A DNA stretch of 64,000 nucleotides from Lingula anatina (GCF_001039355.2 NW_019775842.1:25453-89452), one strand, 5' to 3'. Shown: positions 25,286 to 37,723, counted from the first letter of the stretch. Notes: generated by a model not told the origin, from the letters alone. Translations and numbers: made by a program.

Positions 25286-28097
25286 TACACACACGTGTGC
25301 ACGCACAAACATAAAAACACACACACCAGTCTGCACATACACAAAATGCATGCTTTCTTCAATGTCATTACTGAAACCATCTACTTCTACACAATAAGAA
25401 CTGTCAGCAACCTTCATGTATCTATTCACTTATGTGTGGGTGATGGAACTTGTACCTTACAAGTCTATAACAAAGTTTGGGGTTAGTCTTCTTTCTTGTG
25501 GCTTCATATGCCATCTAATAACAAAAGTTACTTGCCCCAAGGCAACAATGGAACCATAGTTACTGTTAAAAACTTGTGAATAATCCTTTAGCCTTACGTG
25601 AACAGACAGGGTAAATGATGTTTGCATATGAAGTAAAATGAGAAAGCCCCAGAGCCTGCAGTAATTCCATTTTCTTAATGGATTTGTCATTTTCTCCCAT
25701 ATCCAAAAGGAAAAGCCTGAATGAGCAGATTTTGAATAAAATTAGGTCTTGGTAGTGAACTGTGACATTGAAACAATTTTTTTCATGTGCTGAGTAAGAA
25801 ACGAAGTAGGCATGGAACATTTACCGTACATAAATTTTGCCAAAATCAATATGATGCAGCAATATGTAACTTCTTTCAATTGCAGACATTTCTATTCATC
25901 ATGAGCTAAAAACAATGTGACTTCAACTCAGGACATCTCACATATATTTGACTTTTGTTGATTATTTGTAAATATGCACCAATCAACTCAATGTTAATTT
26001 AAAATGAATTTTTTTAAATAATATAATCGTGAAATATTTGCTCTGTTATGTGACTATACAGACATGTTATTTGGGATAATAGAAGTCAATTCCACCATAG
26101 AACTATTAAAAAGAATCAAAGGAATCAAGTTTTTTTTTTATAAAACCTGATAGTTAATTTAAAAGTTTATTTAAGGAGGGGGTCTAACATGCTCCAATAG
26201 ATTAAAAAAAAGTAAACAGAATAAAACAGTCTAGCCCCAGTAGAAGATGGACAAGTAGAGATGAGACAAAAGTAAGAGGGAAGGTGGCGGGGGGAAAAAA
26301 CATATCAAAAACGATGACATGATCTGCACAGATGTAAAATGGGAGCAATTAAAGGAAATCTAATGTCAAAAGGGCAAACATTTATAGTACAAAGGAGTCG
26401 CTGCATTCTTTACTTATGTTAATCTTAGAGATTAGATTGACTGCTTCCACTTAATAGCGCCAGATTTCAAGATATCGCATGACACACAAAATGCCAGTCA
26501 CAGTGTGACATCGCAAAAGGACCAAAAAGATTCATACAGGTATTGAGCATGCTGCAAACATTTTGACCCACCAGGTCTTATAAATAGGCCCTTGCTATCA
26601 CGCATGGAATGCATTGGGCCTGACATATTACATACAATATATATTACACCAATGCCACTGGCTCCTTTACTATGTAATAAAGACATGTAAATGTATTGTT
26701 ACCTGCCACATGAAAAAAAAAAAAATTGTGAAGATGAACTTACCAATAAACATAAGAGATAAAGGCAAAGAGCTTGATCCAGACATCTGTAAGGCACCCA
26801 GTATAATCCCTGTAACTACACAGCAGATTCCAAGGACAGCCAAGCTAATAAGCACCCATCGAAAAGTAGTCAGCGTTGTAAGGCAAGAAAAACAACATTC
26901 TCTGCTACAACAGAGTTTATCTGCTTCAAGATTTGTTGACTGCCTTGACCTGCGTCGCCTTCTCCCTGAGTTTGAATGACGAGAACTACGACTGCGGCGA
27001 TTGTCACTTGTATTTGAAGCACCCTGCCCATGATGAGAAGATCTATGGTGACTTCTCTCTGAGCGCCGTTCCCCATTCGAGCGTGATCGATGCTGATTCT
27101 GCCGTGAAGGTGCATATGGAGGTAACATATGTGAGTTCAGTATATCTGGAAGTCGTTCACTGGGTCCGTTAGGATCCAGTCTACTTACATTGGGCAGGTT
27201 GCTTCGCGTTTGACCTCCACTCCTGTGATCACTGCCACGTCTTGGTGACAGTGAGCTGGTCACATTTGATTGACTCGGTAACTGAGTAACATCTAGATTC
27301 AGGCTAGCATTGCTGGTCAACAGTCTTCTCTCGTCACTGATTCCTATCATGTGTTCTGAAACAGCACTGACTGGTCTCGCTCCATTAGGCTGGGGTGCAG
27401 CCCGCCTCGGCTGGTCTGATTGTCTTCTAGGCACTGTGACTACACCCCCAGACATGGCGGATGGAATAGCTGAAGTTGAAATGGTAGCAGCAGACGGCAG
27501 AGTTGAGCTGTGAGTTTGTCTGCTTGAGCTGAAGTGGGCCCTGGAGGGTCCTTCGACAGCTGTCCCGGTCATGGCTTGCACTCTCACTTCCTCTGTTTGT
27601 GTTCCTACATCCTGCTGTATTTTGTCTTCTGCCCTCTGCTGCTGTGGCTGCCTTACTTCACCCTGATCCTCTACTGTGCCAGTGCCACTTTCTCCTGTTG
27701 TGCTCCCTGTTTGTACTGATGCACTGCCACCACCACCAGTACTGCTGTGACCTTCATTAGTATCAATCACATCTGGGTAATTAGCCACAGTGTGGGACAT
27801 GTGGACATGTGGCTGATTCACTGCAGGTGGATTACTCTGCACATCACAAGCTGCTACAGCTGTACTTGGGTTGTCTCTGTTTACTGAACTTCCTCCACCA
27901 GTTTCAACCTCAGTATCACAAACTTTATCTCTTGCGCCTTGTGCTGGTAAGTTCCCTTCCAAGCTGGAAGCCATTTATTTATCAACAAATGACCTCATTG
28001 TTATTCACTGGACCATTTACTCCAGGTTCGTTCCTTTCTTTCCACTGTCCTATGTGTTCTGCTGAAGTATTATTTCCTTTGGTCCACAAATGACACC
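10552..28097 (-). CDS. Two-pass membrane protein with three PPxY motifs
   Basis: Family not recognised. Coding exons are 26744-27974 (ATG at 27972-27974), one copy of the 162-bp exon (20218-20379, or its allele 15862-16023) and 10552-11282; phases agree and give about 707 residues. The N-terminal about 370 residues are low-complexity, rich in Ser, Gly, Thr and Gln, ending in an Arg/Ser-rich stretch (SGRRRRRSR) and a Cys cluster (CCSRECCFSC) that could be palmitoylated. TM1 (WVLISLAVLGICCVVTGIIL) and TM2 (LGVMLVLVVGIGW) are joined by a short loop. The C-terminal about 240 residues carry PPPSY, PPPTY and RPPTY, which fit the PPxY ligand of NEDD4-type WW domains, suggesting a trafficking or ubiquitin-ligase adaptor. 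The 5' UTR continues to 28097, where an acceptor marks a further upstream non-coding exon. Confidence 0.8.
11283..15861. other. Intron of the PPxY membrane-protein gene
   Basis: AT-rich intronic sequence between the last exon and the 162-bp exon. No embedded gene seen. The assembly overlap begins at 14851. Confidence 0.6.
15862..16023 (-). CDS. 162-bp TM2 exon of the PPxY protein, copy 1
   Basis: Donor GTTAGT and acceptor TTTCCAG flank a phase 1-1 exon encoding TM2 (LGVMLVLVVGIGW) and the juxtamembrane sequence KCTPADHEPCHLLFGLGEYN. The protein is identical to that of 20218-20379. Only one copy should exist in the real gene. Confidence 0.8.
17686..17820. mobile_element. Small palindromic element, allele 1
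   Basis: The ends are imperfect inverted copies (GCCCCATAACTTGAAAGC versus GCTTTCGAGTTACGAGGC), followed by CATTGCGA/TCGCAATG. About 135 bp, non-coding, in an intron. Probably a foldback or MITE-type element. Confidence 0.6.
19158..19158. other. Single-N contig junction
   Basis: One N directly after a run of T. The following sequence restarts at the equivalent of 14851, 4.3 kb back. Confidence 0.9.
20218..20379 (-). CDS. 162-bp TM2 exon of the PPxY protein, copy 2
   Basis: Same exon as 15862-16023 with identical splice sites and identical protein. This copy is on the contig that also carries the first coding exon (26744-27974). Confidence 0.8.
22027..22161. mobile_element. Small palindromic element, allele 2
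   Basis: Allele of 17686-17820 with better-matched ends (GCCCCGTAACTCGAAAGC and GCTTTGGAGTTACGGGGC). A CCTGATA sequence occurs on both sides (about 22012 and 22161) and could be a target duplication, although the left copy is a few bases away from the inverted repeat. Confidence 0.6.
23517..26743. other. Intron of the PPxY membrane-protein gene, unique part
   Basis: Non-coding. It contains an (AC)n microsatellite at 25252-25280. Open frames across it are simple-repeat or chance translations. Confidence 0.6.
25252..25280. repeat. (AC)n microsatellite
   Basis: About 14 CA units followed by a degenerate AC-rich tail to about 25326. Confidence 0.9.
26744..27974 (-). CDS. First coding exon of the PPxY membrane protein
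   Basis: Encodes 410 residues from the ATG at 27972-27974 to the end of the TM1 region (SLMFI plus one base). The donor is a consensus G|GTAAGTTC. The N-terminal region is low-complexity; the last 45 residues hold the Cys cluster and TM1. The exon begins upstream at 28097 with 123 bp of 5' UTR. Confidence 0.85.
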
Positions 28098-29430
28098 CTG
28101 CAAAGGATAATCATATAGCTAGGATACTGATTTAGCATTTGAAAACAATATAAAGCACTGGTCTATGTAAAGCCTATGAAAGTACCATAATATAAACAAC
28201 TTCTGAATATTATTAAATCTGTATAGGACAACAGTAAGACACTTTCATCTTACATCATGTTGAAAAGGCTACACTTAACATTCCAGTCTGAGATAACATA
28301 ATGCCCATATATAAACAAAAGGAAATTTAGACTTGATAGTTATCAGATAAGCTGAAAAGTCTGATAGCTCCTAGCAGATACATGTCTATTCTTTTTTACC
28401 AGTCAAGCAATGCAGCAAAGATAATGTTAAATAGTCATGAAAGCCCATTAGGTATCAGGTGGTCTAAATGTTTTATATATACTGGATAAATGCATACTCC
28501 ATGGGGAGGGGGGATAGAGACCAGTGGGGACAAAGAGAACCTGAGAATGCACTATGCTGTTTGTCTTTAGGCATGTAGATTAGCATCTCCAAAAATAAAT
28601 GCATATTAATGAAAGGTGACATCAAAAGAGGCACAGAGAAAAGATGGATCAACTTTTCCTGACTTTAAACTGCATATTTATCTTAAGAAATAAACAATTA
28701 TTTCTCAAGAAAACATGCCAGGGCTTGTTTAAATTGAACAAAGCAAGAAATTACAATATTATAATATCAAATATAAATGAAAGGAATTGAGACAAATCTC
28801 TCTTTTCTAACATTAAAAGATAAATGGCTTGACTTTCTATAGATAATCAACATCTCATTTCAATGTTTGGAATTTAAAAATATTGATAAACAATTTGGGG
28901 ATTAGATATTTATAACAAAAAAAAAATAAATAAATAAATCTTACTTATACAAGAAAAAACTATTTCTTCACTTCAAAAAATAGAAACACTGAAAATCACC
29001 GATTGAATTAAATTCAAAGAACATGTCTTAAATGTGCTGTTTTATATCATGCAGTAATCCATTATCTTTTTTATATCAAGGAAATGGTTCAGTCACGGTA
29101 GTAGCAAAACGTAACATTTTTCTACCCATCTCACAAACCATTCGCATAGTATACACCATACATTTAAAACACTGATAAATAACACACACGCTTGCTTGGC
29201 CAGTACTGAATAGTGAATAACATGCTCCTTTTAATTTTTAATAAGACCAAGACTAAGCGTGAAGCCACCAGCAAACTACTCGAACTTCAGATCCAATCAC
29301 GCCGTCATGAAGGTTAAACTAAGGATCTTAAATATGTTAATACTGAATTTAACCAAATGTACGACGACTCTTATTAGCAATCGCTAGCCTTATTACCGAA
29401 GCTCAATACGGCGAAGTTCAGTAAACTCAC
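28098..29430. other. 5' UTR intron of the PPxY gene
   Basis: AT-rich non-coding sequence between the acceptor CTTTGCAG at 28098 and the proposed donor GTGAGT at 29430. The second assembly overlap begins at 28674. Confidence 0.5.
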
Positions 29431-29560
29431 CATGCATGGACAGACTACATGTCTCTTGGACCGCTGTAACAAGGAAATCTGCCACTGTTTACCTTTGCAT
29501 GTTTGGTCGCAGCTGGGATCACGTGACAGGAAAGCGATTGCGCACTCTCCACGCACGAGT
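29431..29560 (-). other. Putative non-coding first exon of the PPxY gene
   Basis: A consensus donor (CATG|GTGAGTTT) lies at the left edge, and the sequence is less AT-rich than its surroundings. The right (5') boundary is a guess. A second possible donor (AAAG|GTAAACAG) lies at 29492. The same exon recurs at about 38478-38607 in the allelic copy. Confidence 0.4.
29519..29526. promoter_or_regulatory. TCACGTGA palindromic E-box
   Basis: Perfect palindrome in the putative promoter or first-exon region of the PPxY gene; the core matches the E-box bound by USF and MiT/TFE factors (CLEAR-type). It is conserved in the other allele at 38566-38573. Function is inferred only from the motif. Confidence 0.35.
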
Positions 29561-30949
29561 TTTTTTAGTTGAAGTTGATGCATTGTGAATCTGGAGCCCA
29601 CTAAACAATTTTTTACTCATGTTTTTTTTGCGTTAGTTTGATAAATTTAATATTACTGTGTGATTATTCATCACCAAAATGTATGAAGTTCTAAAATAAA
29701 GATTTTTAATTGATGTAATGTGTCAAAATTATAGCACATTCGTGACTAGGAGTGGATTTGGGCATGCAGCGTGTTGCTAACAGTAGATTCAACGAAAGCA
29801 GCCTTTAATCATGTTAGTGACCATTCTTATATTCTTTTTTGATACATATTTTCTTTATTCTGTGTGTATTTCACAACAGTACAAAATAATGACAAATAAA
29901 ATGCTATTAAATATACTTAAATTTATTCATAAAATAAATTTGGTTGTTACCTTCATCATAGAAGTACTGTAGTCTCTACTTCTATGCCTACATGTACATC
30001 TCTGTGTGAAGTGACAGTTAAGTTTAGATTTATGCAATGAACTAAAATCGTATACGTTACTGTTCTTTTTCCAAGTTTCAAAATTTACTTGATTTTCCCA
30101 TATGCATCTACATTTTAACATTCATCTGATGATGAAAGGTTATCTTAATTGATGATATAATAGTATACTAGTAAATATATATTTTTAGTATTATTACAGT
30201 GTAATTATAAATAAGGTTCCGAGCCAAAGATATGCTACGAATACCTAATCTTATCCTGCCGAGCATTGTAAAAATAAACTGAAAAAAAAAAAAAAAAAAA
30301 ATGATAAAACAATGTAGCAAATATATTGCACAGCTCAAAATTGAAGTGATAAAATCAATAAAGAATAAATAAATAAATGAATAATTACTATCAATTTTAA
30401 ACTTTCTACTGCCCATACCAATGTAACCTTTGAATTCAATAAATAGCAATCAATATAGACATTTTTACTCTTGTATTTATAAAATAAAACATTGCTTTTT
30501 TCACCTATATGTGCAATGTGGATTATCTGGGCATTCAAATTTTAGAAGTATACAAATACAAATGATGTTAACTACGGCATCAATGGACAGATATGGTGTC
30601 TCTTCAGTGAAAGACAACAGAAATCTTTCCAAAGAGAAATATTTAATAACACAAGATTAAAGAAATTATTTCTTGAAAACATCAATCTTTAAACATCATC
30701 TTATATGCAATCTACATTTTACATTACATTTTTGTTTAGTGTTAACAAATAACTTCTGAGCATGTGTGGATGACCAAGTCACATTTTATCAATGTGACAA
30801 TAATGACCCAACTTGACAAATCACATAACAGTCACCTTACTATTTTTCAAACATACAAAATACCACTTGTGGACGATATTTGGTATTAAGTGTAAATTAC
30901 AAACTTCTTGTGGCAAAGATTTATATTGTAATGACACATCATTTTTATT
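29561..30949. other. Intergenic DNA between the PPxY gene and ZFYVE26 (copy 1)
   Basis: AT-rich, containing the ZFYVE26 3' UTR on the minus strand and presumably the upstream part of the PPxY-gene promoter. A minus-strand AATAAA at about 29923 is one possible polyadenylation signal. Confidence 0.45.
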
Positions 30950-32352
30950 TTATTTCTTTGGTTTCAGTCTTTGTTGCAACCATTTGTCACATATATTTTT
31001 CACAGCAGGTTGGCCTGCCCTCAGTGCAGCACCAGATATTCTTTGTACGTCCTCAACCCGCTCCTCTTTTACAGCAATCAAATAGGCCGACTTCAGTTTG
31101 CCACACAATATGTAGGCATTGATTTTGTTAGCCTGGCTCTTTATTAGCTTGATCAGACTTTCTGCTTCTTTTGCCTGCAAAATACGAAAAGGAAATAATG
31201 AAATGTGTGAAGTACATGAAGTAACTAAATGACCAAAACCTTATCAAAAGTAGTTACAATGCCTACAGACATATTTGTCACTCTGATAGCCACATCAATT
31301 TTTTTAAACTTTATGACTTCACAGGTTGGGGGGGGGGGGGGGGGGGGGGGGGAGGAGAACCCTCTTATATCCTAACCATTTCAAATTCCTTCACTGAATG
31401 TTACTTCATGGTATTGCCTCTGGAAGTTTTGACTATATTGCTTTTATAACATATCTTATCAATTCAAAAATCACAGTCCAAAATTTTTATGTACCAGAGG
31501 CAATACCATTGATTAGTGTTAAATGAAAATTTCTGGAATAACATGGACTAGTTTTCAAGAGAACCAAATTTAAAGTTTTGGAATTTTTTTTTTAATCCAC
31601 TCGATATGTAGGTGTAATTTTTATAACTCCATTACATCATTAAAGTGAACAACACACCTCAGTGGCATCGTCTGCCATGACTCTAATACATGCTCCTATG
31701 ACTTCGTCATAACTCTGGTCATCACATAGTCCAGACTCCTGGATACAGCCCAGTAATTGCTTTACAGAGATGAATTTCTTCTGTTTAGACAGCTGCCGGG
31801 CTACTGTGGTGTACACCAAGGTTGCATTCAACTGGAATTCCTACAACAGAAAAAGCAATTCCATCAATGACTTAATGCCATTTCTGGGTGACTAGATACA
31901 TAAATGTGAACAAAAAATGTGCTGTCAAAAATATCTTTTACAACAAATCAACTTTATATATAAATACAGCAGCTTCTGCCTACCTGTATTATCCTAAATG
32001 CAATACCAAATCCATCATTAATATTTTTTCCTGCTACCATAACCTAAAATTTTGCAAACAAATTCATTTTTCATTTATTGTGGAAATATGAACAATCCAA
32101 GACAAAATGAATTTCATAAACGCACATTTTTTTTAACATAAAATTTTAAGAGTTATGAGCTTGAAGTTCTAAAAGCAAATGTGTTACTTTTTTTTTTGTT
32201 ACTTTCAAAAGCAAGCATTCATCTCATTGGTTATATAATCATTTTACCAAACATGTCTTTCAAAAAGACTACAGCAAACGGAAAAATTCATCTTAAATAA
32301 AACTTCATCTCATGACCTGAACTCATTACCTCACAATCAACCATTTCATCCC

Positions 32353-32403
<51 letters not shown>

Positions 32404-35400
32404 GCATCATTTCACCCACCATGTTGACTACATCCACTTTGACATTGTTGTTTCCAAATAAAGTGGGTATTTTTCCTGGTGGGAACATGAGCTCTCCTGC
32501 TGCCGCCCCGGCATTGTAATACTGGTGTAAGAATTTAGTGACTTCCACCTGAAGGCTGATTGTGTTAATGTACCTAAAATATCAAATATTCTATAGTAAT
32601 AGAATAATAAATCAAGAACAGGCAAATCTAAGGAAGAGAATTTCAATAATTTAAAAAATGCTTTTAGTGTGTCAGAAGAAAGCTGACAACTCACTAGACA
32701 CTGGGGCCATTCAGAATATGGCCGACCATACTTCAAAGATGATCAGAGTATTAACTGATCTGCCGACTAAATATGGCCGACCCCAATTTAAAAGCGATGC
32801 AGCTAATTCCATGATGGTCTCCCCACCTCTACATGCACCATTGATGCAGGGACCTAGCAATTAAACCTCCGAGCTGAGATTTAATCCATTTAATGGCACG
32901 TGTAGAGGCGGGAGACCATCGGAAATCAGCGGCATCACTTTTGAAGTGTGGTCGGCCATATTTAGTCAGCGGATCAGTTAGTACTCCATTTAATTGTGCA
33001 GCAACATTTTGATATTTTACAAAGGAACCTTATTTACCCAGACACAGCAAGAGAGCAAGTAAAAGGAATTTCTAACCTTTATTTATTCTTTTTTTCTTCT
33101 AATTATGTTATAGTCAAATTAAAAGCATCACTGGTCGATTAAAATTTTCAAATCAGGTAGGACCCAGGGATATCATATATAATGTTAATACTAGGAACAT
33201 GCATGGAGGAGTGCACACAGGGAGCACTCTTTCCTCTATCTCTGATATACCTATTCACTTCTTTAGGAGGTTGCAGCAGTCTCAAAGTGTCTCCACCACT
33301 TCCACCCCAGTCTGGTACCCTTCTTCCAGCAGGACCTTTCAGTCCTACCAACCATAGCTTCTGTTCCAGGTAGTCTTCCAAGTGTTGTTTGGCATCTTGT
33401 ATATAGGAGAGACGGTTGTACAAATCCCCATATGATACAGCACCATGTTGGAAAGAATATGAGATGCAAGTCATGGCAGCTCTTACATAATCCTAAAGAA
33501 GAAAAATTTTACAGTGAATATATAAAAATATCCTAGCTGCCATATTCTTAAAAGAGAAAATTACAAAAATGAAGCCACATTACTTAAATAGACAGAGTTC
33601 AAATTTAAAAGAGCTAATGTTACGCATGCTCCTACTTTAGATCTATTTCATAGTTCTATTGTTGTCTTGCATGAAGTCTATGTACTAACAATATCATGCA
33701 ATGGTTTTTTTGGCTCTCTCAATTAGGCATTTTTCTCTTTTCCTCATCTCTTCTAACCATAAGGGCCCTTTTTTTCAAAAATGATAACTTTAATTTATTT
33801 CATTCTGAATGGCTTTAACCCCAGCTTTCTTGCTACTGACAATGAAGATGAAACTAGACTGCAGGGTGGCAAAGCCAATGCACTGTCAAATTCTGTCACC
33901 AAATTTCTGTCAAAGAGACTCTGGTAAAAGTTATCCCTTCAACCTCTCCTGCCCCCTCCTCACATCTCTCTCTCTTTCTCCCTCACACAAGATGAACACT
34001 TTTTTGATTTTGGTATAGTGAATGGGGCAACCTCATTTCCAGACTTGTCTGAAAAGTGTATGCTAAGGCCCGATGTGTAAAGTAGAGAAATACACAACTA
34101 AAGCAAAGTTTCAAGTCTCACCTTCATGAACAACTGCAACTGGTACAACACTTGCATGTATTTTTTCTTGTTTAGGTATCTACATGCTGCTTTGAGGTAG
34201 GGTGCCCATTTCTCTAGTGTGGTGTCTATTAAGATTAGCTGATCTTGGAGCTTGGCCATTTCTCCAGTCTTCAGAGTGGGGACAAGAAGACATTCAACAA
34301 ACACATCTGGTGAGCATCTCTGGAAGGCATGCAATCAATAGTTTGTATGATAATATCAAAGCTTACAGACCATATCAACGTGTTCCTTAATTAGAAGAAT
34401 CAAAAACTTGCTAAGCACAAAAATATATTTTCACTTTTGTTGCTTGTACAAGGTCATATTTCCCGTGTGCCAAAATTGCTTAATTCACAAGTGTCATGTT
34501 ACTCTGACAGTTTGTCAGTTCAGTCTTTTCACAAGATAATGAATACTTTTCCTCTACCTTGTCTAAAAGATATTGCACAGCCTTCATCCAATAACCATGT
34601 TTTCTATAGAAGCTAATGACGCTGCCATATGTACCATATGCTTTCAGGTAGTACAAACATTCTTGCAACTGTTGTTCACTGATGTTGGTCTCTTCATTCT
34701 GTACCTGGAAAATATGAACTTTCTGTTTGCAATACAAAATTTCAATAAGAGTGAAAAGAATTTTTAAAAACAGTTGTTCTTTTAAAAATAAGTTCTATGT
34801 CTAAGCTTTTCGCCTGCATATGTAAATTCAAATGTGTGAAAATGCAGAAATATGTACAGTAGGCATTGAAATACCTAGTATGTGCACGTGCCATAATTCT
34901 TATTTCAAACATTCATTCCACTGACAATGACAATGAAACAATTTCTCTCCATTCATGAACCTACCACAAACGGCTCAGCTATGAGACTGCTGATTGACTT
35001 CAGAGATGCCTGTAGTGCCTGGATCTGAAATGACATAAACCAATCAAAATTTAACACTTCTCATACATTCAATCACCTGACAGGTTGCAAATGAAACAGA
35101 TAAATAACTACAAATTCCAGAAAAAAAAATGAGTCAGCAAAGCTGTAAAATTGGCAGACATATAGATGAAAAATAACTGATAGAAGCTGTAACACTCAAA
35201 CAGTATAAAAATGGTGAACAATCAATTTGACTATGAAAGTGCACAAAATGTTTTTTTATTTTCACATTTGATGCAATATTTCATCAAGCTTAACAGCATA
35301 AACACCATTAGTTGTTAATTAGGTACTACTGCTATTATGGACATTCAGAAAATGCAACTACCATAGGGCTTCACTGGAATTCAAAGTAATGAAAAAAAAA

Positions 35401-37722
35401 AAATCCAATTAAGCTGAAATTCAAACCTGACCTGTATTTTGTTGCTTTGAATCAGTCCTGGTATTTTGAAGATAATAAGTCATATGGTTATCCATTACTA
35501 TGTAAATTTTGTTAAGCACACAGTGAGGACAACCAATGCAGGTGATAGCAACATATCCAGAAACAAAATTTCTATCAAACAGCTTTAAATTCACTTTACT
35601 ACTAACTGTCTTTGAGGCTTATGAATAATAAATTTGTCATCAATGCATTAAACTATTTCCTAGATAAATAATAACAAGAACTGTTTTAATTTTCTAACCA
35701 GTGACTACATTGTATGATTACTGACTTACTGTGTTGATTCCAGAGCCTGGTAAATTTTCTATGCATTCTACAATATCATTCAACAAATTGGAAGACTGTT
35801 GATACTGATTTTTGTCCACTGGTGCCTGTAAAAGACAGACAAATGTACTTTATGATATCAAAAATGCAAATATGTTAACCTAAGATTAAAAATTTAAGTA
35901 AAAGTAATCAGACCATTCTATCAGAACAGTTCCATTTTTATCATTATTATAACCCCATTTTATCTTGATCAGTCCAGAGTTGCCTTTAATATTAACTAAA
36001 GTTGAATAAACTACCTTCATACACCTAGAAAATTTTTCTCTTGCTGCCTGGAAGTCTCCAGTTTTTAGGCAAGCTTTTCCCCAAGCAGCCCAAACACCTG
36101 CAGGATCAAGTCCACATTTGGTTGAAATTTCCATGGCTAGTGAGAGTCGCTCATCCTCAATTAGTTTATCTCTCAGTCTCCTGCAATGATAAAATATAAA
36201 ATACCAACCGCTGATCACACTCAATCCCAAGTTGCAAAGTAGTGACTATAATTCTAAAAATTCTATAAAACTAAAAAGCATTTATGTTTATGTTTGCCAT
36301 GGTCTGTTCAGTACGAGACTTTCAGGACATGCTAGAATTAAGAACAGTCTTGTTAAGCAGTGGAACCTGCAGTTAAGAACAATGCCCCTAATAGAGAAAC
36401 TTGGATGACAAAGATAAGGATTTATAATAACAGCCACAGCTGACATAGTTAAGAGTACCTTTAAAACATAAATACAAAATATTACTTGTAAAACATGAAA
36501 ATTGTGAGTTAAAATTACAACTGCACAAAAGCTAATGAGATGAAACATTATGTATAATGTCATGTATAACTTGAAAATGCTGATGAGATCAAATTTAATA
36601 TATATAGGTCCCACACCTTACTGTTTCTAACTGAGTAAGCTTCTGAAGGCTTGGAATGTGTTTACAGTGTGATGCAACCAGAAGGTTCAGCATCTCCACT
36701 CTTCCACTGTACATTTCACACTGAGCTATACCATTACTGTTCCCACATGACAAGAACTTCATCTTGGCGTTGAACAGAAGGTACTTCATCATGCTGAAAT
36801 ATCATTATTAAATGATTTATCAAACCTTTGATCAAAAGAAATTTAAAAAAAATTCTGAAGTTTCATTTTGAGAATAAGATACTTTAATTTCCTCACATAT
36901 TTTTCCCTTAAAATATGGAATTTCAAAATGGCAGGAATTAGCAATCCTCATGCAAATTTAAAATTAAAAGATAAAATCATGGTTTAGAGTTACCTAATGA
37001 CAAGGCCATAATCCACTTCAGCATGATTCTTTACAGCAAGTAATTTTGAAACATTGTCGCACAAGTTAAGCAACAACTGTCCACATTCTTTTGCATCACT
37101 GTGCAGTGCCAGGATGGATAAGCACAATGGAAGACTCGGGGCCTAAAAACAAAATATTATTATATACATTAGCAGGGGCCGATCCAGAGATATTTTCTGA
37201 CAGTCTTCCAAATTATCTTTGTTGATTCATCCTCCATTTTTGACCGTCTTCCGACAGAAAGAATTAGACACCCGTCAATGTAAACTTGAAAATCTGACCG
37301 TCTTCAAGAAGACGCAGAAGACGGCCTAAATCCGCCCCTGATTAGGGTATAACATGTGTTTTTAACTTGTAGATCTTAATGCATTTTTAAAGACATCTCA
37401 TTTTCAGCAGTTTTAATTTTTATACCAATACTACATTATCTAACTACTGAAATTCTGATCAAACACTCACATGTTCATAGTAAAAATCTTCTCTTAAGTT
37501 TTTGTTGTGAGTTTGGTCTTGTGTTAGCTGCCAGAAGAACTCGGACTGCTGCTGCTGATCAGTGACAGTTTTATTTATATCAGCTTCATCATCTTCATTG
37601 TCCTCCTCGATGATATTTTCTGGCGTTCTGGACAGCACAGATATGCGGGCTGGGCTTGCAGACATACGACCAGCTGACCCTGACAACCTGTCCCGCAGTC
37701 TCTGCTGCAACATCTCTTTCTC
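30950..37722 (-). CDS. ZFYVE26: ZFYVE26 C-terminal exons, allelic duplicate copy
   Basis: Thirteen exons equivalent to exons 25-37 of the full copy: 37471-37722 (cut by the N), 36994-37142, 36617-36793, 36015-36180, 35730-35825, 34965-35024, 34558-34704, 34122-34319, 33251-33492, 32420-32573, 31984-32043, 31658-31840 and 30950-31174, with TAA at 30950-30952. Every exon has the same length and phase as its partner in 40011-48272 and is free of stops. This is the same 3' end of one gene on the other haplotype; it should not be counted as a second gene or as a truncated paralogue. Confidence 0.9.
31328..31352. repeat. Poly-G tract of 25
   Basis: Uninterrupted run of 25 G in a ZFYVE26 intron. 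The allele at about 40388-40410 is short and interrupted (GGGGGGAGGGAGGGG). Long G runs are error-prone, so the length is uncertain. Confidence 0.9.
32358..32401. repeat. (AAT)n microsatellite
   Basis: About 14 perfect AAT units in a ZFYVE26 intron. The allelic copy at about 41403-41490 is longer and interrupted. Confidence 0.9.
32702..32985. mobile_element. Foldback element, allele 1 (3' end deleted)
   Basis: Two arms of about 90 bp in inverted orientation share ACTGATC...GACTAAATATGGCCGACC and ATGGTCTCCC. Compared with the allele at 41791-42068 it lacks about 38 bp at the right end, including the terminal GAATGGCCCCA. Confidence 0.7.
37168..37345. mobile_element. 168-bp MITE, CAGGGGC ends, allele 1
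   Basis: Element 37173-37340 with inverted ends (CAGGGGCCGATCCAG versus, reverse-complemented, CAGGGGCGGATTTAG), flanked by 5-bp direct repeats ATTAG. Non-coding, in a ZFYVE26 intron. Confidence 0.75.
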
Positions 37723-37723
37723 N
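37723..37723. other. Single-N contig junction
   Basis: One N inside ZFYVE26 exon 25. The sequence after it restarts at the equivalent of 28674 in the 5' UTR intron of the neighbouring gene. Confidence 0.9.

Larger units (their letters stand above)
28674..37722. repeat. Contig-end overlap, copy 1 (allele of 37724-48258)
   Basis: Ends at the single N at 37723. All of it recurs in order and orientation at 37724-48258. The second copy is about 1.5 kb longer, almost entirely because of a 1404-bp transposon insertion at 46034-47437. Exons are nearly identical, while introns differ at SNPs, homopolymers and microsatellites, as expected of two alleles. Confidence 0.95.

Noticed and set aside
25133-25429. 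98-codon minus-strand frame rich in Cys-Val
   Set aside because: It is the translation of the (AC)n microsatellite.
26870-27513. Plus-strand open frames of 60-80 codons
   Set aside because: Shadows of the long first coding exon of the minus-strand PPxY protein.
30950-37722. A second, truncated ZFYVE26 paralogue
   Set aside because: It ends at the N, has identical exon structure and only allelic differences, and is followed by a repeat of the neighbouring gene's promoter.
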